The notes: a model not told the origin generated them from the sequence alone. Counted from the first letter of the stretch, positions 27,803 to 36,187 are shown. The stretch: 36,187 nucleotides of DNA from Bacteroidia bacterium (GCA_025062295.1 JANXAJ010000021.1:1-36187); one strand, 5' to 3'. Numbers and translations: made by a program.

Positions 27803-28171
27803 TCAGCGTTTCTCCCGAGCTTTTTCCCATTTCTCCCACCAGCGCTGAAACTCCCTTCGTCCGCTCTCAGTCGTAAAGAGCGGTTCTAACTCCTGCCGCA
27901 GCTGATTTGGATTATATACCCGAGCAGCGGCAAAGCGAAGTACCTCTATCCGACTACTTTCATGATCAAGTGTCCACAAGAGATCACGCAGCTGGGCAGC
28001 TGAGAGGCAGTGCTCAGGTAAAACTGACCGCAGAAGTGTGATACGGCTGGACTCAATACTTTGAGAAGCCACCTCCAAGCGAAAATAGTTGAACTCCACT
28101 TCGCTCATAGAAGCGACAATACATGGCTGCCCCCATAGTAAGCTCGCCCAAAGTCCTGCCCACTTTTTCAC
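27803..28171 (-). CDS. DUF4476-like small secreted protein
   Basis: A 122-residue protein. Starting from GTG 28171 it has a signal-like N-terminus (MKKWAGLWASLLWGQPCIVAS). The body shows the DUF4476 pattern: HCLSAAQLRDLLWTLDHESS, RIEVLRFAAARVYNP and LEPLFTTESGRREF, an alpha-helical module seen almost only in Bacteroidota. An in-frame start at 28216 would destroy the signal peptide. A TATATTTG box (28185-28192) lies 13 nt upstream. The function of DUF4476 is not known. The highly charged tail WEKWEKAREKR is unusual. Confidence 0.65.
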   Translation of the reverse strand: MKKWAGLWASLLWGQPCIVASMSEVEFNYFRLEVASQSIESSRITLLRSVLPEHCLSAAQLRDLLWTLDHESSRIEVLRFAAARVYNPNQLRQELEPLFTTESGRREFQRWWEKWEKAREKR

Positions 28172-28184
28172 AACTATAAAGGAA

Positions 28185-28192
28185 CAAATATA
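28185..28192 (-). promoter_or_regulatory. -7 promoter box for the DUF4476-like gene
   Basis: The minus strand reads TATATTTG, exact TAnnTTTG, ending 13 nt before the GTG at 28171, so a short leader is expected rather than a leaderless start. Confidence 0.5.
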
Positions 28193-28222
28193 TACTTCTT
28201 CTTTAGATAAAGCCAACCCGTG

Positions 28223-29164
28223 TCAAGCATTTTCGCCTGCTAAGGCCTTCTGAAAAGCGGCAATCGTTCGTTGAATCCCCTCCTCCAGAGAAACTTGCGG
28301 CTGCCATCCAATGTATTCAGTCAATTTTTGGGGAGAAAGGGCATTGAGGCGAATCTCGCCAAGCTTAGGAGGATGATAAATCGGCGGTGCTTGAACCCTA
28401 AGAAGAGTAGCTATCTGAGTGTAAAGCGCATTCACACTGGTCTGATAACCAGTACCCACATTGAAAATCTCGCCCTGTGCACGCAAGGGATGCTCCAACA
28501 CCATCGTGCAGGCTCGTACTACATCTTCCACATAGATAAAATCCCGGGTTTGTTCTCCATCTCCGTATATAAAAGCGGGGTGTCCTCGGAGAAGCTTATA
28601 GATGAATATAGCTACGACGCCCGCTTCCCCAAGAGGGTTTTGACGAGGACCAAATACATTAGCCAAACGGAGAATAGTGAAAGGAATGCCATAAACATGA
28701 GAAAAAAACTTAAGATATAACTCACCCGTCAGCTTAGCAATCCCATATGGAGATTCTGGCTGAGGAGTCTCAGCTTCAGAGATAGGAAGAATAGGCTTTT
28801 CTCCATAGATAGCACCACCGGTAGAAGTGAATATAATCCACGGACGCTGATACTTGAGGGCTTCTAAAAGATGAAGAAATCCAAGAATATTTGTTTGCGC
28901 ATCTTGCACTGGTGATTCTATGGAAGTGCGAACATCCACTTGGGCAGCGAGATGAAATACCACCTCATAAGTGTGATTCTGAAAATGGGCTTGAACCGAT
29001 TCAGAATCGCAAAGGTCTATATGATAGAAAGGGACACAAGGTGGAAGGTTTTCGCGACGACCTGTACTCAAATTGTCAAGGACTGCCACAGTGTGAAAAG
29101 GCAGGAGAGCCTCTACGAGATGAGAGCCAATGAAGCCAGCTCCTCCCGTTACTAAGATTCGCAT
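28223..29164 (-). CDS. NAD-dependent sugar epimerase, GalE-type
   Basis: Extended short-chain dehydrogenase of 313 residues, likely a UDP-glucose or UDP-N-acetylglucosamine 4-epimerase. The NAD motif is GGAGFIG (7-13). The catalytic residues are S114/T115 in FTSTGG and Y140-K144 in SPYGIAKLTG. GDGEQTRDFIYVEDV and FNVGTGYQTSV are typical. It overlaps the histidine kinase end. A perfect TAGCTTTG box inside that upstream coding end sits 4 nt before the ATG at 29164, so it has its own promoter. No glycosyltransferases are near. Confidence 0.9.
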   Translation of the reverse strand: MRILVTGGAGFIGSHLVEALLPFHTVAVLDNLSTGRRENLPPCVPFYHIDLCDSESVQAHFQNHTYEVVFHLAAQVDVRTSIESPVQDAQTNILGFLHLLEALKYQRPWIIFTSTGGAIYGEKPILPISEAETPQPESPYGIAKLTGELYLKFFSHVYGIPFTILRLANVFGPRQNPLGEAGVVAIFIYKLLRGHPAFIYGDGEQTRDFIYVEDVVRACTMVLEHPLRAQGEIFNVGTGYQTSVNALYTQIATLLRVQAPPIYHPPKLGEIRLNALSPQKLTEYIGWQPQVSLEEGIQRTIAAFQKALAGENA

Positions 29165-30495
29165 TCAGCAAAGCTACGCCAGTGAAGATAAAAGGTAGTC
29201 CCTCTGCCAGGAGCAGAGACTACTTCAATACTTACTCCCTGTTGAGTCAGGATTGCATGAGCCAGTGGCAGACCCAAGCCTGTCCCCTTTTCACCGTCGG
29301 TACCGAGCCGACTGCGACGCTTACCAGGCTCCCAAAGGGCCGCTACCTCCTCAGGTTCCATTCCAATACCGGTATCGCTTATCTCTACAAGCACCCCTCC
29401 CTCCTCTGGCTGAACCCGCAGCATCACTGTTCCTCCTCTCGGAGTGAATTTTACTGCATTTGAGAGAATGTTATATAATGCCTCTGCCGTGTAGGTAGGA
29501 TCCCCCCAGCTCTCTAAAGGCGCTACCTCGGCTCTCCACTTGATTCCTTTCACTTCTAGCTGGGGAAGAATAAGTGCATGAAGACGCCTCGCCATTTCTA
29601 CCCAGGAAAAAGGTTCTTTCTGAAAAACTATCTCCCCCTGAGAGAGCCGACTCAAATCTAAAAGGTTTTTTACATACCGTTCCAGTTCTGTAAGACTCTC
29701 CTGAAAGATAGAGGTATATCGGTGAAAAGCAGAAGGGTCACTTCCATCCTGACGGAGAAGGACTGCTAGGTGGCGCAGCCCACTAAGAGGCCCACGAAGG
29801 TCATGAGATACAATCTTAATCCAGGCTTCCCTTTGAGAGGAAAGAGCCTTAAGCTCTTTTAGAGCCTGAGCGAGGTCAGCGGTTCGGCTTTGTACCTGCT
29901 GCTCAAGCTCCTCAAGCAGCCGAAGGTGAGCTTCTCTAACAAGGGAAGTATGAAAAAAGATCGACTTTGCCTCCTCCTGAGCAGTAGAAGCACCTCCCGA
30001 GGAAAAAAGACGCGCTTCCCAAGAACTCCGCAACTCCAACAGAGCGTCCAGTGTTTCGCATGATAAGATCGCCTGTAAGTAAGCCAAAAGCCCCTGCCCA
30101 AGCCGAGTGCGCTCCTCAAGTTCTCTTTCACTTTCGTAGCTGTGAAGAGCCTCTCGGACAGTCAGGCGAAGGTCCTCCACTTCCCACGGCTTAGCTATGT
30201 AGCGAAAAAGACGGGCATGATTTACGATTCGTCCTATGTTCTCTGCGCCAGCCTGTCCTGTCAAGAGGATAAGCCGACTCCGAGGAAAACGTCGATGAGC
30301 CTCTATGAGGAAGTCATCCCCCCGCATTCCAGGCATCAAGTAATCGGCAATAATCACCGCTGGCTCCCTCTCTAAGAGGGAAAGCCCTTCCACCCCGCTG
30401 TAGGCCCCCTCTATCCATGCACCTAACGGAAGGAGCTGAGCTGCAAGCGCTTCTACCACGGCCGGTTCATCATCTACAATCAGAATCGTATGCAT
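29152..30495 (-). CDS. Receiver-histidine kinase hybrid
   Basis: A 447-residue signalling protein with no membrane segment. An N-terminal receiver (1-120) has D8/D9, phospho-acceptor D51 in ADYLMPG and K102 in IAKPW. A linker with a coiled-coil (about 120-225) leads to a HisKA domain with H231 in IVSHDLRGPLSG. The GHKL domain shows N346 in NILSNAVKF, DTGIGM and GTGLGLPLA. It therefore takes its input from another phospho-relay or cytoplasmic signal. No output regulator is adjacent. The -7 context (TAATATCG) is weak, though the spacing to ATG is 4 nt. Confidence 0.92.
   Translation of the reverse strand: MHTILIVDDEPAVVEALAAQLLPLGAWIEGAYSGVEGLSLLEREPAVIIADYLMPGMRGDDFLIEAHRRFPRSRLILLTGQAGAENIGRIVNHARLFRYIAKPWEVEDLRLTVREALHSYESERELEERTRLGQGLLAYLQAILSCETLDALLELRSSWEARLFSSGGASTAQEEAKSIFFHTSLVREAHLRLLEELEQQVQSRTADLAQALKELKALSSQREAWIKIVSHDLRGPLSGLRHLAVLLRQDGSDPSAFHRYTSIFQESLTELERYVKNLLDLSRLSQGEIVFQKEPFSWVEMARRLHALILPQLEVKGIKWRAEVAPLESWGDPTYTAEALYNILSNAVKFTPRGGTVMLRVQPEEGGVLVEISDTGIGMEPEEVAALWEPGKRRSRLGTDGEKGTGLGLPLAHAILTQQGVSIEVVSAPGRGTTFYLHWRSFAECES
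29169..29176 (-). promoter_or_regulatory. -7 promoter box for the epimerase, inside the upstream coding sequence
   Basis: The minus strand reads TAGCTTTG, exact, then CTGA and ATG. The box codes for part of the last residues of the kinase, so coding and promoter sequence overlap. Confidence 0.65.
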
Positions 30496-30525
30496 ACAGC
30501 GATATTACGAATAGTAAGCCTTCTG

Positions 30526-30533
30526 TATATTTG
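30526..30533 (+). promoter_or_regulatory. -7 promoter box for rho
   Basis: TATATTTG, exact TAnnTTTG. The distance to the ATG at 30587 leaves a leader of about 50 nt, unlike the leaderless genes. The leader holds the hairpin at 30540-30559. Confidence 0.6.
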
Positions 30534-30539
30534 CAAAGG

Positions 30540-30568
30540 AACCCGTTGAACAAACGGTTTTCTGTTTT
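30540..30568 (+). promoter_or_regulatory. Possible attenuator hairpin in the rho leader
   Basis: Arms AACCCGTT (30540-30547) and AACGGTT (30553-30559) form 7 bp with one bulged C around GAACA, followed by a T-rich run TTCTGTTTT. It looks like a weak intrinsic terminator between promoter and ATG. rho is autoregulated by transcription attenuation in E. coli. The stem is short, so function is uncertain. Confidence 0.35.
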
Positions 30569-30586
30569 AGCACACCAAAATGCCTT

Positions 30587-32185
30587 ATGACCAAAGAAGG
30601 CCAAACTTTACAAGAGTATGAAGCCCGTCTTAGAAAGTTGGAACGGGCAGCGCTTATTCAGGAGGCTCGAGCTGCGGGCATCCCTTCTCCTCATCGGACT
30701 AAGTCTGAGGAGCTGATTGAACGGCTAGTGCTGCTCAGAGCAGAGGCTTTAGCTCGGGCTACCTTTACCATGGAAATGCCTCAGAATGGAGACGGAGAAG
30801 AGCACCTCAGCGGTCGTCTCTCCTCTATCCAGTCAGCCCAAGAGGAAATGGAAGAAACTTCTCCTCTCTCAGCCGAGCCCCTGCTTGTCTCCTCTGAGGA
30901 AGACCAGAGCCTGCCTGAGAATACTTTCCTCCCCTTTACTGAGCACACCCAGACGACAGAGCTTTCCTCTCTTATAGAGCCCGCTTCCTCCTTAGGGCCT
31001 GAATCCCCCTCTGTTGACTTCTCCCCTGTCCGAGAGTCTTCCATCACAGAACTGCTGGAGCAGCTCACCGTCCCAGCAAGTGGTGTGCTCTGGCTTGACA
31101 AAAAAGCCCCCCACGGCATCCTTCGCTCTCCGTATTATAGCTACAAGCCTTCCCCCGACGACATTTATGTTCCAGCCTCTCTCATTCGGAAACATGGGCT
31201 CCGAATGGGAGATACAATTGAAGGGCGAATCCGACTCCCAAAGGAAGGCGAACGCTATTACACTTTAGTGGAAGTAGAGAAAGTGAATGGATTGCCGCTA
31301 ATGCATCTTCGAAACCGCGCTTCGCTGGAACACCTAACTCCTCTTTTTCCGACTGAGCGATTTCGCCTCTCAGAGGGAACAAATGATCTTTCGCTTCGAG
31401 TCGTAGATCTGTTTGCTCCTATCGGCAAAGGGCAGCGAGCCCTCATCGTGGCTCAGCCTAAAACAGGAAAGACCATCCTCCTTCAGAAAATTGCAAATGC
31501 TATTCTCCGAAATCATCCAGAAGCATATGTGATTGTCCTCCTGATAGACGAACGACCCGAAGAAGTTACTGATTTTGCTCGGAATGTACCAGCCGAGGTG
31601 ATTGCTTCTACCTTTGATGAGCCTGCAGAGCGTCAGGTGGAAGTAGCCGAAATTGTAATTGAAAAGGCCAAGCGACTGGCAGAGAGCCGGGTGGATGTGG
31701 TGGTCTTGCTGGATTCTATCACTCGGCTGGCTCGTGCCTATAACGCCGCCACCCCCGTTTCGGGACGCATCCTAACAGGTGGAATGGACTCTGCTGCCCT
31801 TCATAAGCCAAAGAGATTTTTCGGGGCTGCCCGTAAAATAGAAGAGGGCGGATCCCTCACCATCATCGCTACAGCCCTAATAGACACAGGTAGCCGAATG
31901 GATGAAGTAGTCTTTGAAGAATTCAAAGGCACAGGGAACATGGAGCTGCAGTTGGATCGGCAATTAGCCAATAAGCGCATCTTCCCTGCCATCAATGTTT
32001 TGGAGTCCGGCACCCGCCATGAAGAACTGCTAATAGAGCCAGCTCAGCTCGGGCGAATCTGGCTCTTGCGAAAGTTTTTATCAGAAATGAAGCCTATAGA
32101 AGCAACGGAATTCCTTTTAGACCGGATGCGTCATACCCGAACGAATGAAGAGTTCTTAGAGATTATGAGTAAATGGTCGGAGTAA
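30587..32185 (+). CDS. rho: Transcription termination factor Rho
   Basis: Hexameric RNA-dependent ATPase that terminates transcription, 532 residues. An N-terminal SAP-like helical segment (about 8-55) is followed by an insert rich in Glu, Ser and Pro (about 60-150), a Bacteroidota trait. The RNA-binding OB domain (about 160-240) contains [15 protein letters not shown]. The ATPase core has AQPKTGKT with K near 295, [13 protein letters not shown] and [12 protein letters not shown] with GGMDS. The ATG is preceded by a leader of about 50 nt. The stop overlaps rlmN by 13 nt. Confidence 0.97.
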   Translation: MTKEGQTLQEYEARLRKLERAALIQEARAAGIPSPHRTKSEELIERLVLLRAEALARATFTMEMPQNGDGEEHLSGRLSSIQSAQEEMEETSPLSAEPLLVSSEEDQSLPENTFLPFTEHTQTTELSSLIEPASSLGPESPSVDFSPVRESSITELLEQLTVPASGVLWLDKKAPHGILRSPYYSYKPSPDDIYVPASLIRKHGLRMGDTIEGRIRLPKEGERYYTLVEVEKVNGLPLMHLRNRASLEHLTPLFPTERFRLSEGTNDLSLRVVDLFAPIGKGQRALIVAQPKTGKTILLQKIANAILRNHPEAYVIVLLIDERPEEVTDFARNVPAEVIASTFDEPAERQVEVAEIVIEKAKRLAESRVDVVVLLDSITRLARAYNAATPVSGRILTGGMDSAALHKPKRFFGAARKIEEGGSLTIIATALIDTGSRMDEVVFEEFKGTGNMELQLDRQLANKRIFPAINVLESGTRHEELLIEPAQLGRIWLLRKFLSEMKPIEATEFLLDRMRHTRTNEEFLEIMSKWSE

Positions 32186-33192
32186 AAGCCATTGGATGGA
32201 CCTTCTCCCCGAGAGAGTGGGAAAGATGGGTAGAAGAAAAAAGAGAATCCCTCTACCGAGCTCGCCAAATATGGCATTGGATTTGGAAGAAGGGGGTATA
32301 TAACCCAGCTCAGATGAGTGATGTTCCACTTTCCATACGCACAGCTCTTGACTCGGAGGTCTTCTTCCCCATGCTGGAGCTAGTGCGAAGTCAAGAAAGC
32401 AGAGATGGAACGCGAAAATTTCTCTGGGCTCTACCAGAGGGAGGAAAGGTAGAAACAGTCTGGATTCCACACCAAAACCGCTATACGGTCTGCATATCCA
32501 GCCAAGTGGGCTGTAGTCTCAACTGCCGCTTCTGTGCGACGGGACAGCTTGGGCTGGAACGCCAACTAAAAGGTTATGAAATTTTACTGCAAGTGTATGC
32601 AGTAAAGCATCTCTTAGGGCTCCCAATCACAAATGTAGTCTTCATGGGTATGGGCGAGCCTCTCCTCAATTACTCAGCTGTAATAGAAGCTGTAGAAGGC
32701 CTAACTCAGCGAATGGGCTTCAGTGGGAAGCGCCTGACTATCTCTACTGTAGGAATCCCAAAAGCAATTCAACGACTGGCAGAAAGGTCAGAGCCTTTTG
32801 AACTAGCCTTTTCCCTCCATAGTGCTATCCCAGAGAAAAGAAGGGCTTTGATTCCTTTAGCTGCTCATATCTCCTTAGAAGAGCTTCAGACAGCGCTCGG
32901 CTTATATTGCGAAAAGCGAAACGAATGGATAACTTTGGAGTATGTTCTATTAGAGGACATCAATGATCAAGAAGCAGACGCTGAGGCACTCAGAGAATTT
33001 ATTAAGCCCCCTCTCCGAGCCAAAGTTAACTTGATTGAGTATAATCCAGTTCCTGAGCTTCCCTTTCGGGGCTCTCGCCGAATAAAGGATTTTCAGCAAG
33101 CGCTCCTAAAGCGGAGGATCATCACAACTATTCGGCGCAGCCGCGGGGCAGATATTGCCGCAGCATGCGGCCAGTTGAGTCGCCGATTCTAA
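32173..33192 (+). CDS. rlmN: 23S rRNA/tRNA adenine-C2 methyltransferase RlmN
   Basis: Radical SAM methyltransferase that makes m2A2503 in 23S rRNA and m2A37 in tRNA, 339 residues. The cluster motif [11 protein letters not shown] is preceded by the conserved VCISSQVG. Further signatures are [22 protein letters not shown] and the C-terminal [11 protein letters not shown] with the methyl-carrying cysteine. It overlaps the rho end and is transcribed with it. Confidence 0.96.
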   Translation: MVGVKAIGWTFSPREWERWVEEKRESLYRARQIWHWIWKKGVYNPAQMSDVPLSIRTALDSEVFFPMLELVRSQESRDGTRKFLWALPEGGKVETVWIPHQNRYTVCISSQVGCSLNCRFCATGQLGLERQLKGYEILLQVYAVKHLLGLPITNVVFMGMGEPLLNYSAVIEAVEGLTQRMGFSGKRLTISTVGIPKAIQRLAERSEPFELAFSLHSAIPEKRRALIPLAAHISLEELQTALGLYCEKRNEWITLEYVLLEDINDQEADAEALREFIKPPLRAKVNLIEYNPVPELPFRGSRRIKDFQQALLKRRIITTIRRSRGADIAAACGQLSRRF

Positions 33193-33200
33193 CTGCAGTT

Positions 33201-33229
33201 TTTGCCTAAGGCTGTTTTCTATACCTTTG
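33201..33229 (+). promoter_or_regulatory. Full Bacteroidota promoter (TTTG -33 and TACCTTTG -7) for the Fic-DUF3822-rsmD unit
   Basis: A TTTG (33201-33204) is followed 17 nt later by TACCTTTG (33222-33229), an exact TAnnTTTG. The ATG at 33252 lies 22 nt further, so a short leader is expected. This is the only box in the window with a recognisable -33 element. Confidence 0.65.
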
Positions 33230-33251
33230 TACAATAGAGAAGCATAAGGGT

Positions 33252-34697
33252 ATGAGCACGATATTAGCTACTCATGGACTCAACTTCCGCTCTGTCTGGG
33301 TAGACCTTCCCTTTAGCCGCTGGGACTTACTCGCTCCTTCCTGGAAAGCTCGTCACCAGTATTTAGACTCTCAAGGTGAAAAGAGCTTCTACGAACGGGA
33401 TGCGTACGCCCACTGGGCGCGGGACTTCCTCGCTCTTCAAGGGATTGCCCGATTTTCTGCAGAAGGTTGGAGGCTTTATCAGGAGAGCGGCTATGAGAGC
33501 ACTGCTCTACTGCCCAGTGAAGTTTATCCATCGGTGAAGGAGGCGCATGCTTCTCTTCAGGGACTTGTAGAGGGAATGCAGCTTATGGCTCAGGAAGCGC
33601 GCAGGGGACAGGCCTTGGATGTAGCTACTTTCTTAAGGGCAGTGGAGAGAGCTTATGGACAAACCGTCTCTTTTCGCACCACACCGCTCAATGGACCCCT
33701 GCGAACGCTACCTCCCACGGAGATAGAGCCTACGCTTGGCGCACTCTTGTCAGAGATCCACACTCAATTCAGCAGTGGAGTTTCTCCTCTTGCACTATCG
33801 GCGTGGGCTCATCATGTACTCACTCAAGTCCGTCCCTTTGCCGATGGAAATGCCCGTGCCGCTTTTCTTCTGAGCCAGTATATTTTGTGGCGAGCTGGAC
33901 TGCCTGGGCTGCACTTCAAGCCTTCTCAACGGCTCTCTTATTACAAAGCTCTTCAAAAAGCTGATGAAGGCACCCTTCTTCCATGGGCACAAGCCTTTTT
34001 GCTCTTCCTTCAGCAGGCGGTACTTTACGCTCTAAGCTGGGGAGGGCGTCCCCGTGAAACTACCCGTGATGCTGCCCTCCAGTCCTTCAACCAGCGCTTT
34101 GCTGATTGGCGTAGCCGCCATGACCGTGAGCGCTCTCAACGCATTATGAATAATCGTTACACCATCTTTGACTATATGGAGGAGAGCCTGCGTAGTATTG
34201 CCACTGATCTTGACCAAAAGCTCAAAGTAGAAGAAGGTCGCAGTCCTCGGGTCCTCGTCGCCAAGGCCTACCCAGACTCACCCTACTACTATCAGTTTAC
34301 TACAGACATTATAGAATACGCCCGAGCTCATGGATACTACTTCAATCGTGGACTTCCCCGAGGGTGGTTCAAGCTCAAATTTTCCCTGTCTGCAAATAAA
34401 AAGTATCAGCTCGTATTTAGCCTACATCATGCGGGACACGAGGATGCTACCTTAGTAGTTGGGGCTTTTTTCCACTTCTTAGAGCCCCTCAAATATCAGC
34501 AAAAGCGGCTTAGACGGCGTCGCACCCCTCGCCGAAAAGAAAAAGCCATTTACCTTTTTGCCCCTCTACCTTTCAAGGCAGAACCCATAGCATTCTCTAT
34601 AGAGCAGAATATTCCAGGGGTTCGTTCGCTTCTGCGAGAGTATGCAGAGAATTTGGTAATCCAAGCTCTCAATGAACTTACTAATGAAATCTATTAG
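33252..34697 (+). CDS. Fic-domain protein with degenerate catalytic motif and unknown C-terminal domain
   Basis: The 481-residue protein has a helical Fic-like region (about 80-260). A segment like the N-terminal Fic inhibitory helix (ESTALLPSEV, 82-91) precedes it. The core has PLALSAWAHHVLTQ and then VRPFADGNARAAF (193-205), aligned with HPFxDGNGRxxR. The catalytic His is R194, the glycine is A201 and the last Arg is F205, while PFxDGN and R202 are kept. AMP transfer in the usual way is therefore doubtful. The C-terminal 220 residues are unknown, with a basic patch RLRRRRTPRRKEK (about 420-432). A full promoter lies upstream. DUF3822 follows after 3 nt. Confidence 0.75.
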   Translation: MSTILATHGLNFRSVWVDLPFSRWDLLAPSWKARHQYLDSQGEKSFYERDAYAHWARDFLALQGIARFSAEGWRLYQESGYESTALLPSEVYPSVKEAHASLQGLVEGMQLMAQEARRGQALDVATFLRAVERAYGQTVSFRTTPLNGPLRTLPPTEIEPTLGALLSEIHTQFSSGVSPLALSAWAHHVLTQVRPFADGNARAAFLLSQYILWRAGLPGLHFKPSQRLSYYKALQKADEGTLLPWAQAFLLFLQQAVLYALSWGGRPRETTRDAALQSFNQRFADWRSRHDRERSQRIMNNRYTIFDYMEESLRSIATDLDQKLKVEEGRSPRVLVAKAYPDSPYYYQFTTDIIEYARAHGYYFNRGLPRGWFKLKFSLSANKKYQLVFSLHHAGHEDATLVVGAFFHFLEPLKYQQKRLRRRRTPRRKEKAIYLFAPLPFKAEPIAFSIEQNIPGVRSLLREYAENLVIQALNELTNEIY

Positions 34698-34700
34698 TTC

Positions 34701-35591
34701 ATGACCATCGCCAAACCCCTTCCTGTTCAAGACATCTATACCTCTTCAGCTCTTAATCCGGCTTCCCTCAGCATCTATCACTTAGGAATTCTTTTAGATA
34801 ATGACCACTTTTTATATAGCATCTCCACTGCCCAGAATGAACCTCTTTTCGTGCGTTTATATAAGAATCGGGAAGGATTAGAGATTTCCAGATTTCTGGA
34901 TGCGGTCTGGCATCAAGACGATTTTCTGCGCAAACGGTTTGCCCACGTCCTCTTTCTTATGGATGTAGAGAAATGGATGGTGGTACCCTCAGAATATACG
35001 CCTGATGGAAAAGAAATGGAGTTCCTGCGAGCGTACTATGAGATTCGGGCTGGAGGAGATGGAGAGGTAGTATATAGAGCTCATAAGGAGATCCTCCGAG
35101 GGAGCGGAGCAGCATTTCTCGCTCTTCTCCCCGTTTCTCTTTATGAGTACCTCCAGGCCCGCTCAGGAACCTTAGAAGCGCACCATCTTAGCTATCGGTA
35201 TGTTCAATTGTCTCGGCACCTTATTCAGACTCATCTTCAACATCGTCCATATATTGGAATAGTGTGGCTCTTTCTGGGAACCTTTTACTACTGCTTTTTT
35301 GCAGGAGAGCAACTCCTTTTCGTAAATCGCTTCTCTGCAGCAACTACTGAAGATGTTCTGTATTATATCCAAGGCCTTCACAACCTTTTAGGCATAGACA
35401 AGGGACAAGTCGGAATAGCAGTGGCGGGCTATTCCACTCTCAAGCCATATGTGATGACCGTCATGTACCGATTTTTCGGGACGGGATACAAAGACTTAGG
35501 AAAGCTATTTTCTACCCCTTCTACTCTCAAAGAAGTGGGTTTGGCAACGGAGGATCTTCTTTTCCTTACAATGTTCGGTGCGGATAATTAG
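34701..35591 (+). CDS. DUF3822-family protein
   Basis: The 296-residue protein resembles the DUF3822 family, a Bacteroidota protein usually next to rsmD, as here. Visible traits are an N-terminal beta-strand pattern (SLSIYHLGILLDNDHFLYSI), VLFLMDVEKWMVVPSEYTP in the position of the family core, and IVWLFLGTFYYCFF, all compatible with an actin-like/PilM-like fold, which I infer only weakly. No signal peptide is present. Function is unknown. It is co-transcribed with the Fic-like gene (3-nt gap) and overlaps rsmD by 14 nt. Confidence 0.7.
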   Translation: MTIAKPLPVQDIYTSSALNPASLSIYHLGILLDNDHFLYSISTAQNEPLFVRLYKNREGLEISRFLDAVWHQDDFLRKRFAHVLFLMDVEKWMVVPSEYTPDGKEMEFLRAYYEIRAGGDGEVVYRAHKEILRGSGAAFLALLPVSLYEYLQARSGTLEAHHLSYRYVQLSRHLIQTHLQHRPYIGIVWLFLGTFYYCFFAGEQLLFVNRFSAATTEDVLYYIQGLHNLLGIDKGQVGIAVAGYSTLKPYVMTVMYRFFGTGYKDLGKLFSTPSTLKEVGLATEDLLFLTMFGADN

Positions 35592-36108
35592 AGGAAAATG
35601 GCAAGGACGCCAGATACCTTTTCCAAAAGGGGCTCCAACTCGCCCTCTGACCGAAAAAGCTCGTGAAGCCCTTTTTAATATTTTATCAAATCGGTGGACG
35701 ATAGAAGGAAGCCGAGTGATAGATCTTTTTGCAGGTGCAGGCACAGTGGGCTTGGAATTTCTTTCTCGCGGCGCTGCTCACGTTACCTTCGTGGAAAGAG
35801 ATAATCAGGCGGCATCCCTCTTGCGCAGCTTAGTTCATCAGTGGAATGCCCCTGCGGAAGTTTACCAGGAGGATGTTCTGCAGTTTCTTCAGCGTCCCCC
35901 TCAGCCAGCGGACTTTGTCTTCGCTGGTCCTCCCTTTCGGTATTGGCAGAAAAAGCTTGTGATTACCCTAATATTTAGTCGTGGCTGGCTTTGCCCTGGG
36001 GGATGCTTTATCTTAGAACACCCTGTCTATGAGTCTTACCGTGAAATGCCCTATTTCTGGCGGGAAGAGCGATATGTAGCAAGTGCACTGAGTTTTTTTC
36101 GCGGTTGA
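35578..36108 (+). CDS. rsmD: 16S rRNA guanine(966)-N2 methyltransferase-like protein with altered motif IV
   Basis: The 176-residue protein is of the RsmD family, which methylates G966 of 16S rRNA. The N-terminus MRIIRGKWQGRQIPFPKG and RPLTEKAREALFNIL are characteristic, and the SAM motif DLFAGAGTVGLEFLSRG is intact. Motif IV, normally DPP(F/Y), reads G117-PPF in VFAGPPF (codon GGT at 35926-35928), so the catalytic Asp is lost. GTG start 35578 overlaps DUF3822. The change needs only one base (GAT to GGT), so it could also be a sequence error. Confidence 0.85.
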   Translation: MRIIRGKWQGRQIPFPKGAPTRPLTEKAREALFNILSNRWTIEGSRVIDLFAGAGTVGLEFLSRGAAHVTFVERDNQAASLLRSLVHQWNAPAEVYQEDVLQFLQRPPQPADFVFAGPPFRYWQKKLVITLIFSRGWLCPGGCFILEHPVYESYREMPYFWREERYVASALSFFRG

Positions 36109-36159
36109 AGAAGGTTTAGAGGTTGCCTCTCAAAATACTCCTCAGCTGGAGCAAGGAAG

Positions 36160-36187
36160 GGTGGCGGCAGCCAGCCACCGTAGGTGG
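36160..36187. repeat. Truncated GC-rich palindrome at the right window edge
   Basis: The left arm GGTGGCGGCAGCCAGCCACC is followed by the loop GTA and GGTGG, where the window ends. It is the same type as the left-edge palindrome (arm GGCGGCAGCCACC, loop GAA). The 51 bp between rsmD and this element show only weak hairpins (AGAGG-TTG-CCTCT near 36120) and no gene. Confidence 0.6.

Noticed and set aside
30500-30507. -7 box (TAATATCG) for the histidine kinase
   Set aside because: Only 6 of 8 positions match, though the 4-nt spacing fits; not strong enough to list.

Overview
This window looks like a compact chromosomal stretch of an uncultured or little-studied member of the Bacteroidota, roughly 50% G+C. 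The pointers are a SusC/TonB-dependent-type receptor with an N-terminal carboxypeptidase-regulatory-like domain, a Rho factor with a long acidic insert, DUF3822 next to rsmD, a DUF4476-like protein, a Bacteroidota-style PurN, and promoters carrying the Bacteroidota -7 element TAnnTTTG. Menaquinone synthesis probably goes through futalosine (mqnD). No rRNA, tRNA, CRISPR array, phage or insertion sequence was seen. Both window ends fall in related GC-rich palindromes, so this may be a contig broken at a dispersed repeat.

Layout. 148-3986 (minus): radical SAM/SPASM protein, psd, deoxynucleoside kinase, mqnD and an OmpR-type response regulator, packed as one operon. 4087-5375 (minus): UbiA-type phosphoribosyl/prenyltransferase and pgpA. 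5442-7400 (minus): gyrB. 7439-10131 (minus): HtrA-type protease and an rRNA m5C methyltransferase. 10217-13409 (minus): thioredoxin-like protein, PabA/TrpG-like amidotransferase, alpha/beta hydrolase, CBS protein and thiE. 13453-18345 (plus): NSS transporter, a 942-residue membrane-TPR protein and purN. 18269-21247 (minus): TetR regulator, aminotransferase and PHP-type phosphoesterase. 21285-24470 (plus): BadF-type sugar kinase, NlpC/P60 peptidase, HNH protein and amidohydrolase. 24599-27592 (plus): TonB-dependent receptor. 27803-30495 (minus): DUF4476-like protein, GalE-type epimerase and a REC-histidine kinase. 30587-33192 (plus): rho and rlmN. 33252-36108 (plus): degenerate Fic-domain protein, DUF3822 protein and rsmD.

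Most genes are housekeeping: phospholipid head groups, cell-wall turnover, nucleotides, cofactors, RNA modification and regulation. Packing is extreme. Many neighbours overlap by ATGA, GTGA or TTGA, and two convergent genes overlap by 77 bp.

The strongest non-gene signal is a TAnnTTTG box (exact or one mismatch) ending only 4-5 nt before the start codon of eight transcription-unit-leading genes (7 nt in a ninth). If the box sets the start site as in other Bacteroidota, these mRNAs are leaderless. Two divergent gene pairs have both boxes squeezed into 37-43 bp. The most unusual proteins are a Fic-fold protein that has lost the catalytic His, an RsmD with Gly in place of the motif IV Asp, a glutamine amidotransferase with Asp in place of the triad Glu, and a large membrane-TPR protein of unknown role.
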